Below are positions 42,954 to 51,721 of a stretch of 64,000 nucleotides of DNA, piece by piece. Numbering within the stretch: position 1 is the first letter of the stretch; every line of letters starts with the position of its first letter. Origin of the DNA: JBAXXL01 sp037127915 (lineage in GTDB: Bacteria > Bacteroidota > Ignavibacteria > Kapaibacteriales > UBA2268); assembly GCA_037127915.1 (NCBI GenBank), contig JBAXXL010000009.1, positions 1-64,000 of the forward strand. Reading direction: 5' to 3'. The notes below the pieces were generated by a model, which was given only the letters and a program-made list of their open reading frames with translations, was not told where the DNA came from and ran no database searches. The translations under genes were made by a program, and so were the position numbers.

Positions 42954-43397
42954 TCACTCTCGCTCCACCAACATCCCATCCAAAATCTCCAGCGCGGATT
43001 CAATAAACCCGACACATAGATTTACGTGATTACCTTGTTTATGCATCTCAAATCCTTCGGCTTTGCTGATATCACAATCAAGCAATTCACTACATTCAGT
43101 TGTATCATATTTCTCATTAAATTTTGAAAAAAATTCACGAACTTGTCTGTAAGTTATATCTTTGACTTCGGCGCTCGGTTTTCCGCTTTGCTCATTTACT
43201 AATCCTAATGCTACCACAGCTCCTGTGCAAGCACCGCATATCTTTCCTTGACGCCCAATTCCACCACCGAATCCAATTGTTGCGGCAAGTACGGTCTTTT
43301 GGTCAATATTAAATTTCTCAGCAATTGTGCCCGCTACAATTTGCGCGCAATTCTTTCCGCCAGTTAGCGCGGCTTTTATTTTTTGTGTATTGTTCAT
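42954..43397 (-). CDS. C_GCAxxG_C_C family putative redox protein
   Basis: The 147-residue protein carries the defining signature: an early Cys (GGKNCAQIVAG), the glycine-rich GFGGGIGRQGKICGACTGAV with the CGACTG core, then a spaced pair of Cys residues near SELLDCD and NLCVGFIE. These proteins are thought to be redox-active, often found with metal or redox genes in anaerobes; the reaction is unknown. It stands alone here between clpC and a secreted-protein pair. No signal peptide is present, so it is cytoplasmic. Confidence 0.85.
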   Translation of the reverse strand: MNNTQKIKAALTGGKNCAQIVAGTIAEKFNIDQKTVLAATIGFGGGIGRQGKICGACTGAVVALGLVNEQSGKPSAEVKDITYRQVREFFSKFNEKYDTTECSELLDCDISKAEGFEMHKQGNHVNLCVGFIESALEILDGMLVERE

Positions 43398-43430
43398 AGT
43401 TTATTTTATAATATTAATTTAATTTATCCA

Positions 43431-44480
43431 TTATATATCTAAGTCCTCAAAGGTAGGGTTAAAGCGCGTTGTTGATATTTCAGCAACAGCAATTGCATTT
43501 TTATTTATAATTTTAACAAGATAATCAGTACTCCAGGTTGAGCCGGTTATGCTGATATAAGCTAAATTTCTTTTAAAAATTAATTCATAAATTTGTGAAT
43601 CCTTACCATAAGTTCCCTGCTTTTCAATTAATTTCCAAATTAATTTATAGTCTTTCTTAAAGCTGGTAATTGGAGATTTACTTTTGATTGTTTTATAATC
43701 TGGTTTAAAAGGTTCGTACCCTAGATTAGATTGTTCGGTAAATGAATAATCCCTTTTATAGCTCTCAGTTTGTATGGATTTCAAATAATCTAATAGCTTT
43801 CGGTCAAAACCTTTTATATTAATATAATTCAGGGCACCCGCAATTTGTAATGAAATATATCTCGGATCGTTATATAATTCACTTTTATCGAATTTTAGTA
43901 AAATACTTAAATCGATTTCGCTACCGGCTGGCGTTTCTTTTACTTTTGGATACTTTATCCTCGGAGTTGTTTTAATTAAGTTTTTCCAAAAATTGTAGTC
44001 TTCAACTAATCGTAATACTACACTAGAGGATTGGTGAGTGACAAGAGCTCCTAGATAATCATCCAAATATTTATATAACTCATATACAGTATCCGATTTA
44101 AAAACTTTTGGAACGGAACAATAGTATTGAAATAACTTCCTATAAGATTTTTTATTATGAAAAATGTTAGCAATTTCTAATGTCAATTCAGGGATATTTT
44201 TAATATAATATTTATTATTTTCAGGATGTCTTTCAATAAAACCGCTTTTAAATTCAATATCAATAAGTTTATCCGCATACTTCTTGTCTAAATAAACCAA
44301 GTCTATTGGATATACTGATTTCTTAAGGGCTTCCAATCCTTTATTTTCCCATATTTTGATCAAATCATCAGCATTGTAAACTTTCAGTTTAAAAGGCTTC
44401 TGAATGTAGGGTTGGGCCGACAATTGCAGGGACAATCCAAAAAGGAATATTAAGAATACCCAAATTCTTATTATTTTCAT
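43431..44480 (-). CDS. Secreted protein of unknown function
   Basis: The 349-residue protein has a signal peptide (MKIIRIWVFLIFLFGLSLQL SA, broken for length). The mature part is helical-looking and charged, with blocks such as GLEALKKSVYPIDLVYLDKK, ELTLEIANIFHNKKSYRKLF and YISLQIAGALNYINIKGFDR. It ends in a small beta segment (VKIINKNAIAVAEISTTRFN). No domain is recognised. It starts 1 bp after the TPR protein's stop, so the two probably act together in the periplasm. Confidence 0.65.
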   Translation of the reverse strand: MKIIRIWVFLIFLFGLSLQLSAQPYIQKPFKLKVYNADDLIKIWENKGLEALKKSVYPIDLVYLDKKYADKLIDIEFKSGFIERHPENNKYYIKNIPELTLEIANIFHNKKSYRKLFQYYCSVPKVFKSDTVYELYKYLDDYLGALVTHQSSSVVLRLVEDYNFWKNLIKTTPRIKYPKVKETPAGSEIDLSILLKFDKSELYNDPRYISLQIAGALNYINIKGFDRKLLDYLKSIQTESYKRDYSFTEQSNLGYEPFKPDYKTIKSKSPITSFKKDYKLIWKLIEKQGTYGKDSQIYELIFKRNLAYISITGSTWSTDYLVKIINKNAIAVAEISTTRFNPTFEDLDI

Positions 44481-44481
44481 T

Positions 44482-45495
44482 TTACTGAACCATCCAATTT
44501 TTCAATTTTTCTAATTTATCAGGATTTTCACTGAACCATTTAGTAACTACATCAGGATAAGTAGATATTGAAATGAAATAACTAAAAGCATCAGCGTTTT
44601 CTGTTTTCAACAGATCTCTAAATTTCAATATATAAAAATCCCAAACCGATCCTTTTTCTGCTTTTCCGGTACGTTCAACAACATCAAATAACATTCTATT
44701 AGTTTTAATAAATTCTTCCATTTCGTTTGTTGGTTCGTCTTTCTTGAGGAATTTTGATGCCGAAGAAAGTGCTAAAAACATCTCAACTGATAAGAAAGAA
44801 TCGTCTGTTTTAGCGTAACCGGGTATAATTGCTTGTATGGTATTACCATCGGATTCCCTAGTGCCTGATCCTAAAAGTTGATTAATTGTTCTATAGGCTA
44901 ATTTTGATCTTGGTTTATCAGGTTCCAAAATTAAATAATAATAAAGAGGGAGTAATGCTTTCACTCGTTCGCCTATCTGGGTCTTGATAGAACCCAACAA
45001 AAAGTGACTGCTGGCATGATATGGGTTTGCAAGGATTGCATTGGTGGCGGCTTCTTCTGCTTCTTCGTAGTCTTCTTTATTAAAAAGTGTTAGTGCTAAG
45101 TTATAGTTAAGCATATTGCTTTTTGGAAATATTTTTAAGGCTTTTTTATAAGCCTTTATTGCTTTTCTCTGTTTGCCGAGCATATCATAAGAACTTCCTA
45201 AAACTATATATGCCTCGTGCAAAAAGCCAGATTCAAGGTCAATGACTTTTTCGCTAAAGTCAACAGCTTCATCATATCTCTGTGCCGAATAACAAGAATA
45301 TGACATCTCGTAGTTTGCTAAAGGTGAATTGTTATTTATCTCCAATGCGGCTTTATATTTCGCGATTGCCTCGTCGTACTTACCTTGGTCGTGCAATGCC
45401 GTACCCTCAGAAACCAACTCTTCTACTTTAGAATCTTGGGCATAAAGATTCAAAGTTAAAAATAATACTAAAGATAAAATAATAACAGTTTTCAT
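44482..45495 (-). CDS. Secreted tetratricopeptide-repeat protein
   Basis: The 337-residue protein starts at the ATG at 45495, giving a clean signal peptide (MKTVIILSLVLFLTLNLYAQ). About four consecutive TPR units follow at ~25-170: GTALHDQGKYDEAIAKYKAA, YSAQRYDEAVDFSEKVIDLE, YDMLGKQRKAIKAYKKALKI and NKEDYEEAEEAATNAILANP. The C-terminal half has no recognised domain. TPRs mediate protein-protein contacts; the partner is plausibly the neighbouring secreted protein (1 bp apart). Starts at 45507 or 45516 are possible but add residues before the signal peptide. Confidence 0.8.
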   Translation of the reverse strand: MKTVIILSLVLFLTLNLYAQDSKVEELVSEGTALHDQGKYDEAIAKYKAALEINNNSPLANYEMSYSCYSAQRYDEAVDFSEKVIDLESGFLHEAYIVLGSSYDMLGKQRKAIKAYKKALKIFPKSNMLNYNLALTLFNKEDYEEAEEAATNAILANPYHASSHFLLGSIKTQIGERVKALLPLYYYLILEPDKPRSKLAYRTINQLLGSGTRESDGNTIQAIIPGYAKTDDSFLSVEMFLALSSASKFLKKDEPTNEMEEFIKTNRMLFDVVERTGKAEKGSVWDFYILKFRDLLKTENADAFSYFISISTYPDVVTKWFSENPDKLEKLKNWMVQ

Positions 45496-45562
45496 TTTAT
45501 TTAACATCGCCCACAACTCTCTATAATTTAAAACAAATTGCTTCTCAACTTATTAAATCATT

Positions 45563-45868
45563 CTATGATTTGTGATAAAATTCTATACCTACACGGTCAA
45601 TATGTTCAATTAAATTTGCATTGGTAATTTGATTAAAAATAGAAAAATCAAATAAATAAGGTAGAAGTAAATCATCAATCAGCACTCCAATTGAATTAAG
45701 TACGCTCAAGTTTAAGTCTTTTCCAATCAGGGTTATGTCTATATCAGAACCTTTTTTATAGTTACCCTTGGCCCTGGAACCATAAAGGATGGCTTTTTCA
45801 ATTTGAGGAAACTCTCTGAATACCGTTAGAATTTTTTCAATATCGCCATTACATAATCCATATTTCAT
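45563..45868 (-). CDS. mntA: MntA-like minimal nucleotidyltransferase antitoxin
   Basis: The 101-residue protein starts at the ATG at 45868, overlapping the HepT stop as ATGA. It contains the full nucleotidyltransferase motif GSRAKGNYKKGSDID (GS-x10-D-x-D: G30, S31, D42, D44). In the characterised HepT-MntA pair, MntA transfers AMP to a tyrosine of the HEPN toxin and silences it; the same chemistry is inferred here. The start at 45907 is rejected because it lies deep in hepT. Confidence 0.88.
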   Translation of the reverse strand: MKYGLCNGDIEKILTVFREFPQIEKAILYGSRAKGNYKKGSDIDITLIGKDLNLSVLNSIGVLIDDLLLPYLFDFSIFNQITNANLIEHIDRVGIEFYHKS

Positions 45869-46278
45869 AATTCTTTCATCATTGTATTTTTGAAATCTAT
45901 AAAACATTTGTGATAATTCGATAATACTTTCTCGGTAATTTCATGAGCAACACCTTCGTTGTATGTATGACTCGATTTAATTCGACTTTCAATCATATCC
46001 ATCCATATATGACCTTCGGCTATAAGTCCTCTGTTAAAAGCCAAACGAATTGCATCCCGACTTCCTCTTATACCTTCTTCAGCTTGGTACTCAAAAAAGT
46101 CTTTCATTACATTCCAAGCTAATTCAAAAGTATATTCAAATGCCTGAATAAGACCTTGTTCCTCAAGATCGGACAATGGTCTATCTTTACTAATTTCAAC
46201 AGCACTACTTAAACTAGTTAAAGCTTTTTTATAATTATCAAAGCGTTGTATCCAGCGTATATCTTTTTCTTCCATCAT
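45865..46278 (-). CDS. hepT: HepT-like HEPN ribonuclease toxin
   Basis: The 137-residue all-helical HEPN protein (HI0074 family) has FEYTFELAWNVMKDFFEYQA, GSRDAIRLAFNRGLIAEGH and the catalytic motif RIKSSHTY. This is R-x4-H-x-Y with R99, H104 and Y106, the exact HepT motif whose tyrosine is AMPylated by MntA. The gene order toxin then antitoxin with a 4-bp overlap is typical. An N-terminal scrap of a second hepT lies 230 bp upstream. Confidence 0.9.
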   Translation of the reverse strand: MMEEKDIRWIQRFDNYKKALTSLSSAVEISKDRPLSDLEEQGLIQAFEYTFELAWNVMKDFFEYQAEEGIRGSRDAIRLAFNRGLIAEGHIWMDMIESRIKSSHTYNEGVAHEITEKVLSNYHKCFIDFKNTMMKEL

Positions 46279-46360
46279 TTTTTATTCTTATAATTTTTTT
46301 TTTTACTTCTCAAAATTACAAAATAATCTTCATTTTCAGTGCTTTAATTCATTCAAATCT

Positions 46361-46453
46361 TCATTCTTTTTTTATTTCATCTTTTTTGCAATTAGTTGTC
46401 CCTGTATATGGGACAACCCAACCATTTTCAACTGTACGATTTTTTTCGTACAT
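46361..46453 (-). other. Region between hepT and its scrap: two hairpins and a 30-codon ORF
   Basis: The 326-bp gap holds two hairpins, GTTGTCCC/GGGACAAC (46395-46417) and TGTACGA/TCGTACA (46433-46452). Both fall inside a minus-strand mini-ORF (46453 to 46361) encoding MYEKNRTVENGWVVPYTGTT and ten more residues. It may be a gene scrap or a leader; coding is unproven. Confidence 0.35.
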
Positions 46454-46510
46454 TTCACTATTCTTTATCATTTAATTTATGATTAATTAAGCTAAAAAAG
46501 GTTTTCTGCT

Positions 46511-46559
46511 TTGAAAAATTATTAAAGCGTTGTATCCAGTGTAAATCTTTTTTTTCCAT
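46511..46559 (-). pseudogene. N-terminal scrap of a second hepT gene
   Basis: Read from the ATG at 46559, the DNA encodes MEKKDLHWIQRFNNFSK. This matches the first 17 residues of the intact HepT (MEEKDIRWIQRFDNYKK), including GTTGTATCCAG DNA identity. The frame then diverges into FFSLINHK and stops. The scrap suggests a tandem duplication later reduced, or two insertions at one site. Confidence 0.65.
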
Positions 46560-46604
46560 CGTTATTATTCTTAAATAAGTAAACAAAAAGACTAGAATAA
46601 TTAT

Positions 46605-48371
46605 TTAAAACAATTCAGTTTGTCTAAAATTAACGGGCGTCATTTCTTCAATAAAATCATTCCAAGTTAATAAATTTATATCTAATTCATATTTAGAATT
46701 TATTTTAGATAATTCCGTTTCTAAATATTTTTTTGGTAATATCTTGGCAACTTCCAGCAAATCTATTCGCATTAAAACATCTTTTGTAAATCTCCGTTTC
46801 GCATCGGCAAAAGTCACAGATTGCAAGAATTGCATAGCCATGTCTGAATTTAAAAGAATTAACGCAAATATAGCAAACTCTATTTTGTCAAATCCCAATA
46901 AATAGCACGTATCGTCTAACATAACTGGTTTGTTATCTTGAGGAAGTACCAACGTAAAATGAAAAGTCTTGTACAGCCCTGAAATAGCAACCTTATAAGG
47001 CTTGAATGAATAGTCCCCAATGCCAAAAATGGAAAAAGTTGGTTTGTTTTTGTATATACTAGATTTTCGAGAATCAAAACTTTTTTTATGATCGTTCAAA
47101 TATTGATAGGTTTTAGGATAACTTGATTTAATATATGCTGTTTCTTGCCCAACTTTCCTTTGGGTAACTATTGTAAATTTTCTCGAACGATTAATTACTG
47201 TGTTTTTAAGATCTGAGCTTTTTAAAAAACCATATACTAAATCATCTTCTAAATTAACCTTTTCATTAATGCCGTTGGTATAATAACCATCGACTTTATC
47301 TAATTCCATAATGGCAGAACAGTCATGCTTTAAACCCTGTCTCCATATAAACGGGCTTTCGCCATCAATTGATTTTACTAAGGCATAATTATCAATATCT
47401 GAAACAAATTTGTCTCCAATCCATCCGAATTTCAAGTAATGCTCTCCTTTCAAATAAAAATCATACTCTTTGCAAATAAATTGCGGTTTAGAATTCAATT
47501 GGCAAAAAAACAAAGATGCTTCTACTGAAACATTAAATTCTTTTTTACTATCAATGCGAATATTTTCAATTGAAGAGATTTTATGCTGGGCTATTTTTTG
47601 GTCAAAAATTATATTCTTAATAACTGAATTCTTGACTATAAGCAACAAATGGCCTTTCATATTTTGAAAAGCATCAAGCATTTTTGCAGTTATTGATTCA
47701 GCAATATCAAAATTGCCTTTGCCTGTCATAGCATCTAAACCACTATGATTTTTAAAGTTCGTTTTTTTTGGAAGATTCAATGAACTTAGACTGCCCAATT
47801 TGGCATTCGTAACCCAAGGTGGATTACCTAACACCAAGATTTCATTATTTTGATTTTTCTTGGCAATATTTTTAAAATCGAAGTCAAAAACATTGCAATG
47901 TGATATAGTAATTTCAGGTTTATTTTCTCTATGATTTTCAATATAGAAATTAATAATATGGAATTTTGTTTCCCATATATAAGGTTTGTAAATTTCTATA
48001 CCATAAACTTTTTTTAAATATTGGAAGTTGTTTAATGAAGCAATTATGAAATTTCCTTTACCACAAGTTGGTTCAATCAGTATTTCCGGTGTTATGTTTT
48101 TCAGAACTAAATCTAATACGATTTTTTCTGCCAAATTTGTGTTGGTTTGGAAATCACCATATTGGGTGCGGTCAGGTACTTCGTGAATATTTTCTTCTAG
48201 AGAAAATATTTCCTTCATATTTTGAAATTCATTTGAATTATCAAAAAATGATGTTATTCCGGAGAAATCAAATATTATTTTATTTGCCATTTCTAAGGAA
48301 ACAATATTCATCAAGACATCTTTTAAATAATTGTGTACTTTATTTGTAATATTTGCTTCTAAAATTTTCAT
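46605..48371 (-). CDS. N6-adenine DNA methyltransferase, apparently orphan
   Basis: The 588-residue protein has a gamma-type N6-adenine methyltransferase core: YGDFQTNTNLAEKI, the SAM motif LIEPTCGKGNFIIA (98-111), acidic VYGIEIYKP, and the catalytic NPPW in VLGNPPWVTNA (183-186). The C-terminal half (KVAISGLYKTFHFTLVLPQD, FAIFALILLNSDMAMQFLQS) looks like a target-recognition domain. This is the Eco57I/TaqI-like layout. No restriction endonuclease ORF is seen next to it, and the adjacent genes are HepT-MntA and arsR. It may be a solitary methyltransferase, or an RM remnant protected by the nearby toxin pair. Confidence 0.85.
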   Translation of the reverse strand: MKILEANITNKVHNYLKDVLMNIVSLEMANKIIFDFSGITSFFDNSNEFQNMKEIFSLEENIHEVPDRTQYGDFQTNTNLAEKIVLDLVLKNITPEILIEPTCGKGNFIIASLNNFQYLKKVYGIEIYKPYIWETKFHIINFYIENHRENKPEITISHCNVFDFDFKNIAKKNQNNEILVLGNPPWVTNAKLGSLSSLNLPKKTNFKNHSGLDAMTGKGNFDIAESITAKMLDAFQNMKGHLLLIVKNSVIKNIIFDQKIAQHKISSIENIRIDSKKEFNVSVEASLFFCQLNSKPQFICKEYDFYLKGEHYLKFGWIGDKFVSDIDNYALVKSIDGESPFIWRQGLKHDCSAIMELDKVDGYYTNGINEKVNLEDDLVYGFLKSSDLKNTVINRSRKFTIVTQRKVGQETAYIKSSYPKTYQYLNDHKKSFDSRKSSIYKNKPTFSIFGIGDYSFKPYKVAISGLYKTFHFTLVLPQDNKPVMLDDTCYLLGFDKIEFAIFALILLNSDMAMQFLQSVTFADAKRRFTKDVLMRIDLLEVAKILPKKYLETELSKINSKYELDINLLTWNDFIEEMTPVNFRQTELF

Positions 48372-48496
48372 TATTTTTTTATCTATTTCTTTTCTGTTTT
48401 GACCACGAATTGTTTTGTACTAATTATATTAATTACATACAAAATTACAAAATAAATAAACAAAATTCCCCACCCATCCCAAAATAAAAAAAATAT

Positions 48497-48518
48497 CATT
48501 TCGTCGATTAGCTAAATG
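48497..48518 (+). promoter_or_regulatory. Possible ArsR operator upstream of arsR
   Basis: CATTTCGTCGATTAGCTAAA TG (broken for length) is an imperfect inverted repeat 22 bp before the arsR start. Its core CGTCGATTAGC resembles the perfect CGTTAATTAACG of the second arsR operator. Autorepression is inferred. Confidence 0.4.
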
Positions 48519-48540
48519 TATAATTGAAAAAGAAAATTAG

Positions 48541-48900
48541 ATGAGAGAAAAAATAGAATTGTTCAAGGTATTATCCGAACAAAATAGAGTTAGGATACTG
48601 CTGATGCTTTTGAATAAATCGCTTTGTGTGTGCGAAATCACTTCGGTTTTGGGTCTTTCCGGCGCGACTGTGTCGAACCATTTGTCCTACCTCCGCGAAA
48701 ATGGATTTATTACTGATGAAAAAGAAGGTAAATGGATAAATTATAGAATAGTAGAAAACTCCGATAATCCAATGATTAAGACAATTTTGGAATTATTGCC
48801 TTTGTGGTTTTCCAATGAAGAAATCATACTCGAGGATTTGGAAAAAATCAAAAGTGTGGATAGATGTAACATTAAACCATTAATTGTAAATGAAATATAA
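48541..48900 (+). CDS. arsR: ArsR-family arsenite-responsive repressor
   Basis: The 119-residue winged-helix regulator has ELFKVLSEQNRVRILLMLL, the metalloid-sensing motif LCVCEIT (C29, C31) in the recognition-helix region, LGLSGATVSNHLSYLRENGF and EGKWINYRI. The CVCE motif is the arsenite-binding site of classic ArsR repressors, which release DNA on binding As(III). It is the first gene of the plus-strand ars operon and overlaps the next gene by 11 bp. It is a paralog of the ArsR at 55508. Confidence 0.92.
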   Translation: MREKIELFKVLSEQNRVRILLMLLNKSLCVCEITSVLGLSGATVSNHLSYLRENGFITDEKEGKWINYRIVENSDNPMIKTILELLPLWFSNEEIILEDLEKIKSVDRCNIKPLIVNEI

Positions 48901-49804
48901 AACCGCTTTACTCGCTATTATGATATTTTGCCTTTCAGAGCAATTGTTTGCACAATGCGCTTGTATAGGCGGCGCACCGGTTGGCAGTTTGTCTATGATA
49001 GGAGGTACAACGAATGTGGGTATTTTGCGAGTCGGCAATATTAGAGCATCTTCGTTTTATTCATACTCAAATGGTGAGGAATACTATAGTGGTACCACGG
49101 CGATTGATACCGGTAGTGTGAAAAATTACCAATCTCAATATTTGGGATTTCTCATAGGTTATGGTGTAACAGACAAATTTACTATTGATTGGGAAATCGG
49201 TTCTTATGTAAACAAAACCCAGGATTTTGGCGAATATGCTTTGTCAGGTTCGGGTTTCTCGCATACTACGTTATACGGTAAGTATAATATTGTCGCAAGT
49301 AGAGCTAAGAAAATGGAATGGACTGTGGGTGTGGGAGCAAAAATTCCCCTGAATTTTGTAGAACAGAACCTACCGCAACATATACAATCTTCAACCGGAG
49401 CATTCGGCGGAGTCTTGCTATCATATCTGCATAAAGGATTTGATGCTGAGGGATTACATCTCTTTCTTATAAACCGCGCAGATTGGAATGCCGAAAATAG
49501 TACAACATATCAGTACGGTACAAGCTTCACTAATTCCTTATTTATAACTAAAAGCATTGTTCCAAATTTAGTGGGTATGCTCGAACTGAGAAGCGACATT
49601 CGATTAAACGATCACAAGTATCAAAAAGTTCTTACTGATACAGGTTGGAATCTTTTCGTGCTTTCACCACAATTGAATTACTCTATTAGAAATTTTAATT
49701 TCTCGATTTTTTATGATATTCCGGTATATAAAAACTATAACGGTGCTCAATTAACTAATAAACAAACATTTGGAGCAAGTTTAACATGGCAGGCAAATTT
49801 ATGA
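48890..49804 (+). CDS. Outer-membrane beta-barrel protein of the ars operon
   Basis: The 304-residue protein has a signal peptide (MKYKTALLAIMIFCLSEQLF AQ, broken for length). A short Cys-rich start, CACIGGAPVGS, precedes repeated amphipathic strands (LGFLIGYGVTDKFTIDWEIG, TLYGKYNIVA, EWTVGVGAKIPLNF, FGASLTWQANL at the end). It is a predicted outer-membrane barrel. It overlaps arsR by 11 bp and the thioredoxin gene by 4 bp (ATGA), so it is firmly part of the ars operon. Its CAC motif just past the signal peptide is suggestive of thiol or metalloid chemistry. I know of no established ars role for such a barrel; passage of arsenicals across the outer membrane is inferred. Confidence 0.75.
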   Translation: MKYKTALLAIMIFCLSEQLFAQCACIGGAPVGSLSMIGGTTNVGILRVGNIRASSFYSYSNGEEYYSGTTAIDTGSVKNYQSQYLGFLIGYGVTDKFTIDWEIGSYVNKTQDFGEYALSGSGFSHTTLYGKYNIVASRAKKMEWTVGVGAKIPLNFVEQNLPQHIQSSTGAFGGVLLSYLHKGFDAEGLHLFLINRADWNAENSTTYQYGTSFTNSLFITKSIVPNLVGMLELRSDIRLNDHKYQKVLTDTGWNLFVLSPQLNYSIRNFNFSIFYDIPVYKNYNGAQLTNKQTFGASLTWQANL

Positions 49805-50190
49805 AAATTATTCAGCTTGTAGCAGTTATCCTAGTTTCGGTATTGCTGTTTTCTTGTAAAGAAACGCCGATAACTCCGGATGATAATAATAAAATCGATT
49901 CCACTTTAAAAATGATATTTGTTGAGTTGGGGTCGGAAACTTGCGAACAATGCAAAAACATGCGTCCTGTAATGGATTCCATCCAAAAGAAATACGGCAA
50001 CCAAATTTTAGTCAAATTCATTGACGTTATTAAAAACAGCCAAGAAGCAGAAAAATACAAAATCGAAGTTATGCCTACTCAGGTTTTCCTTGATACAAAT
50101 AACCATGAATTACATCGTCATAAAGGTTTTTATTCCGAAGATAGTATTCATATTTTCCTTCAATCCAAAGGCCTTAAGCTACTAAAATAA
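49801..50190 (+). CDS. Exported thioredoxin-like lipoprotein
   Basis: The 129-residue protein starts at the ATG at 49801 inside ATGA and has lipobox LLFSC (Cys19). The thioredoxin fold shows an active site ETCEQCKNM (CEQC: C48, C51) and the cis-Pro segment VMPTQVFLD. It should be a membrane-anchored periplasmic disulfide oxidoreductase. It is a paralog of the exported thioredoxin at 52226: both share a CxxCK(N/K)M(R/Q)PVM(D/K)SI block and a QSKGLK end. Two such proteins flanking arsP-arsF-arsE suggest electron delivery from ArsG to an arsenic substrate outside the cytoplasm. Confidence 0.82.
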   Translation: MKIIQLVAVILVSVLLFSCKETPITPDDNNKIDSTLKMIFVELGSETCEQCKNMRPVMDSIQKKYGNQILVKFIDVIKNSQEAEKYKIEVMPTQVFLDTNNHELHRHKGFYSEDSIHIFLQSKGLKLLK

Positions 50191-50205
50191 ACTGAGATAT
50201 AATAG

Positions 50206-51255
50206 ATGAATGATAACAACATAAATAAAGAATCCATATTCAAAAGAAATAAAATCCTAATTCCGCTAATTCTCCTACCGGTCTGGGTATTGCTCTATAT
50301 GTACCTGGAACTTATGGTAAATTACTTGGTATGGAATTTAATCGGGATGGACAAAACTTCTCATTTAACCGAAGCAATCCGCTTTTTCATATTCGAAGTG
50401 CCGAAAGTATTGATGCTTCTAACCTTAATCGTTTTCATAGTTGGAATCATCCGCTCATACTTTTCACCCGAAAAAACGCGTAAAGCTTTAGAAGGCAAAC
50501 CGCTATTCGTCGGTAATGTTATGGCAAGCTCATTGGGTATCGTAACTCCTTTTTGCTCTTGCTCAGCCATTCCGCTTTTTTTGGGTTTTGTTGAATCGGG
50601 TGTTCCACTTGGCGTTACGTTCTCATTCCTTATCGCGGCGCCAATGATTAATGAAGTTGCTCTTGTATTACTCCTCGGACTATTCGGTTGGCAAACAGCA
50701 TTGCTTTATGTCGGGACCGGACTCTTCATTGCGATTTTCGCAGGTTGGGTAATCGGCAGATTGAAATTGGAAAAATGGGTCGAGCCTTGGGTTTATGAAA
50801 TCAAAGCGGGCAATCTTGGATTAGACGGAGGTAAAGTAACATTCAATGATAGAATTGATGCCGGATTCACAGCAGTCCGCGAAATAGTTTCCAAAGTTTG
50901 GATATATGTGATGTTTGGTATCGCGGTTGGTGCCGGAGCACACGGTTATGTACCGGCAGATTTTATGGCTTCGTTTATGGGAAAGGACGCTTGGTATTCA
51001 GTTCCATTAGCAGTGTTAATCGGTATCCCGCTTTACTCAAACGCCGCGGGAATAATTCCAATTGTACAAGTATTGCTGGAAAAAGGTGCCGCTTTGGGTA
51101 CCTCGCTTGCATTTATGATGGCCGTAATAGGATTGTCACTACCGGAAGTCATAATATTGAAAAAAGTTCTTACCTACCCATTAATCTTCACTTTCGTGGG
51201 AGTAGTAGGCGTGGGTATTATTATTGTCGGATTTTTATTTAATTTAGTATTTTAA
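50206..51255 (+). CDS. arsP: ArsP-type organoarsenical efflux permease (DUF318)
   Basis: The 349-residue permease of the PF03773/DUF318 family has about eight to ten membrane spans. It carries the functionally central TPFCSCSAIPLF motif (C117, C119), followed by GVPLGVTFSFLIAAPMINEV and later IPLYSNAAGIIPIVQVLLEK. ArsP proteins export trivalent organoarsenicals such as methylarsenite, with the paired cysteines required. Related permeases of this family handle copper or zinc, but the ars context favours arsenic. It sits in the arsR operon between the thioredoxin lipoprotein (15 bp) and arsF (24 bp). Confidence 0.85.
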   Translation: MNDNNINKESIFKRNKILIPLILLPVWVLLYMYLELMVNYLVWNLIGMDKTSHLTEAIRFFIFEVPKVLMLLTLIVFIVGIIRSYFSPEKTRKALEGKPLFVGNVMASSLGIVTPFCSCSAIPLFLGFVESGVPLGVTFSFLIAAPMINEVALVLLLGLFGWQTALLYVGTGLFIAIFAGWVIGRLKLEKWVEPWVYEIKAGNLGLDGGKVTFNDRIDAGFTAVREIVSKVWIYVMFGIAVGAGAHGYVPADFMASFMGKDAWYSVPLAVLIGIPLYSNAAGIIPIVQVLLEKGAALGTSLAFMMAVIGLSLPEVIILKKVLTYPLIFTFVGVVGVGIIIVGFLFNLVF

Positions 51256-51279
51256 AAATTAATAATCGTAGATAAACTT

Positions 51280-51717
51280 ATGAAAAAACAAAATATATTT
51301 AGAATTTTCGCTATAGCGTTTCTGCTAATTGGCTCTATTATCACAGCCTCAGCAACCGAACCCATTAAAAAAGACAGCGTTCGAATTGACGTAACATATT
51401 TTCACGCAACTATGCGATGCGCGGGTTGTTTGGCTATTGAAGAAATTACCGAAAGCACAATGAAAGATTCGTTTGCTAGGGAGTTGAAGGATAGTACGAT
51501 AACTTACAGTTCGGTAGATTTTTTAGCTGAGGGAAATGAACACTTTCAAGATGACTATAAATTCGATGTCCAGACATTGATAATAAGCAAGAAGGTCAAT
51601 GGAAAAGAAGTAAAATGGAAGAATTTAGAGAAAATCTGGGATTTGTATTCCAATCCGGGAAATTATACCAAATACGTAGAATCGGAAATAAGAAAATTAC
51701 AAAACTCGAAGGATTAA
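51280..51717 (+). CDS. arsF: ArsF-family nitroreductase subunit
   Basis: The 145-residue exported protein (signal MKKQNIFRIFAIAFLLIGSI ITASA, broken for length) matches ArsF. It has the YFHATMRCAGCLAIEEITES motif (C47, C50) followed by YSSVDFLAEGNEHFQDDYKF and VQTLIISK. In Bacteroides, ArsE, ArsF and ArsG together confer anaerobic nitroreduction of aromatic arsenicals such as roxarsone. All three are present here. A repeat-filled 268-bp gap separates it from arsE. Confidence 0.78.
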   Translation: MKKQNIFRIFAIAFLLIGSIITASATEPIKKDSVRIDVTYFHATMRCAGCLAIEEITESTMKDSFARELKDSTITYSSVDFLAEGNEHFQDDYKFDVQTLIISKKVNGKEVKWKNLEKIWDLYSNPGNYTKYVESEIRKLQNSKD

Positions 51718-51721
51718 GCCG

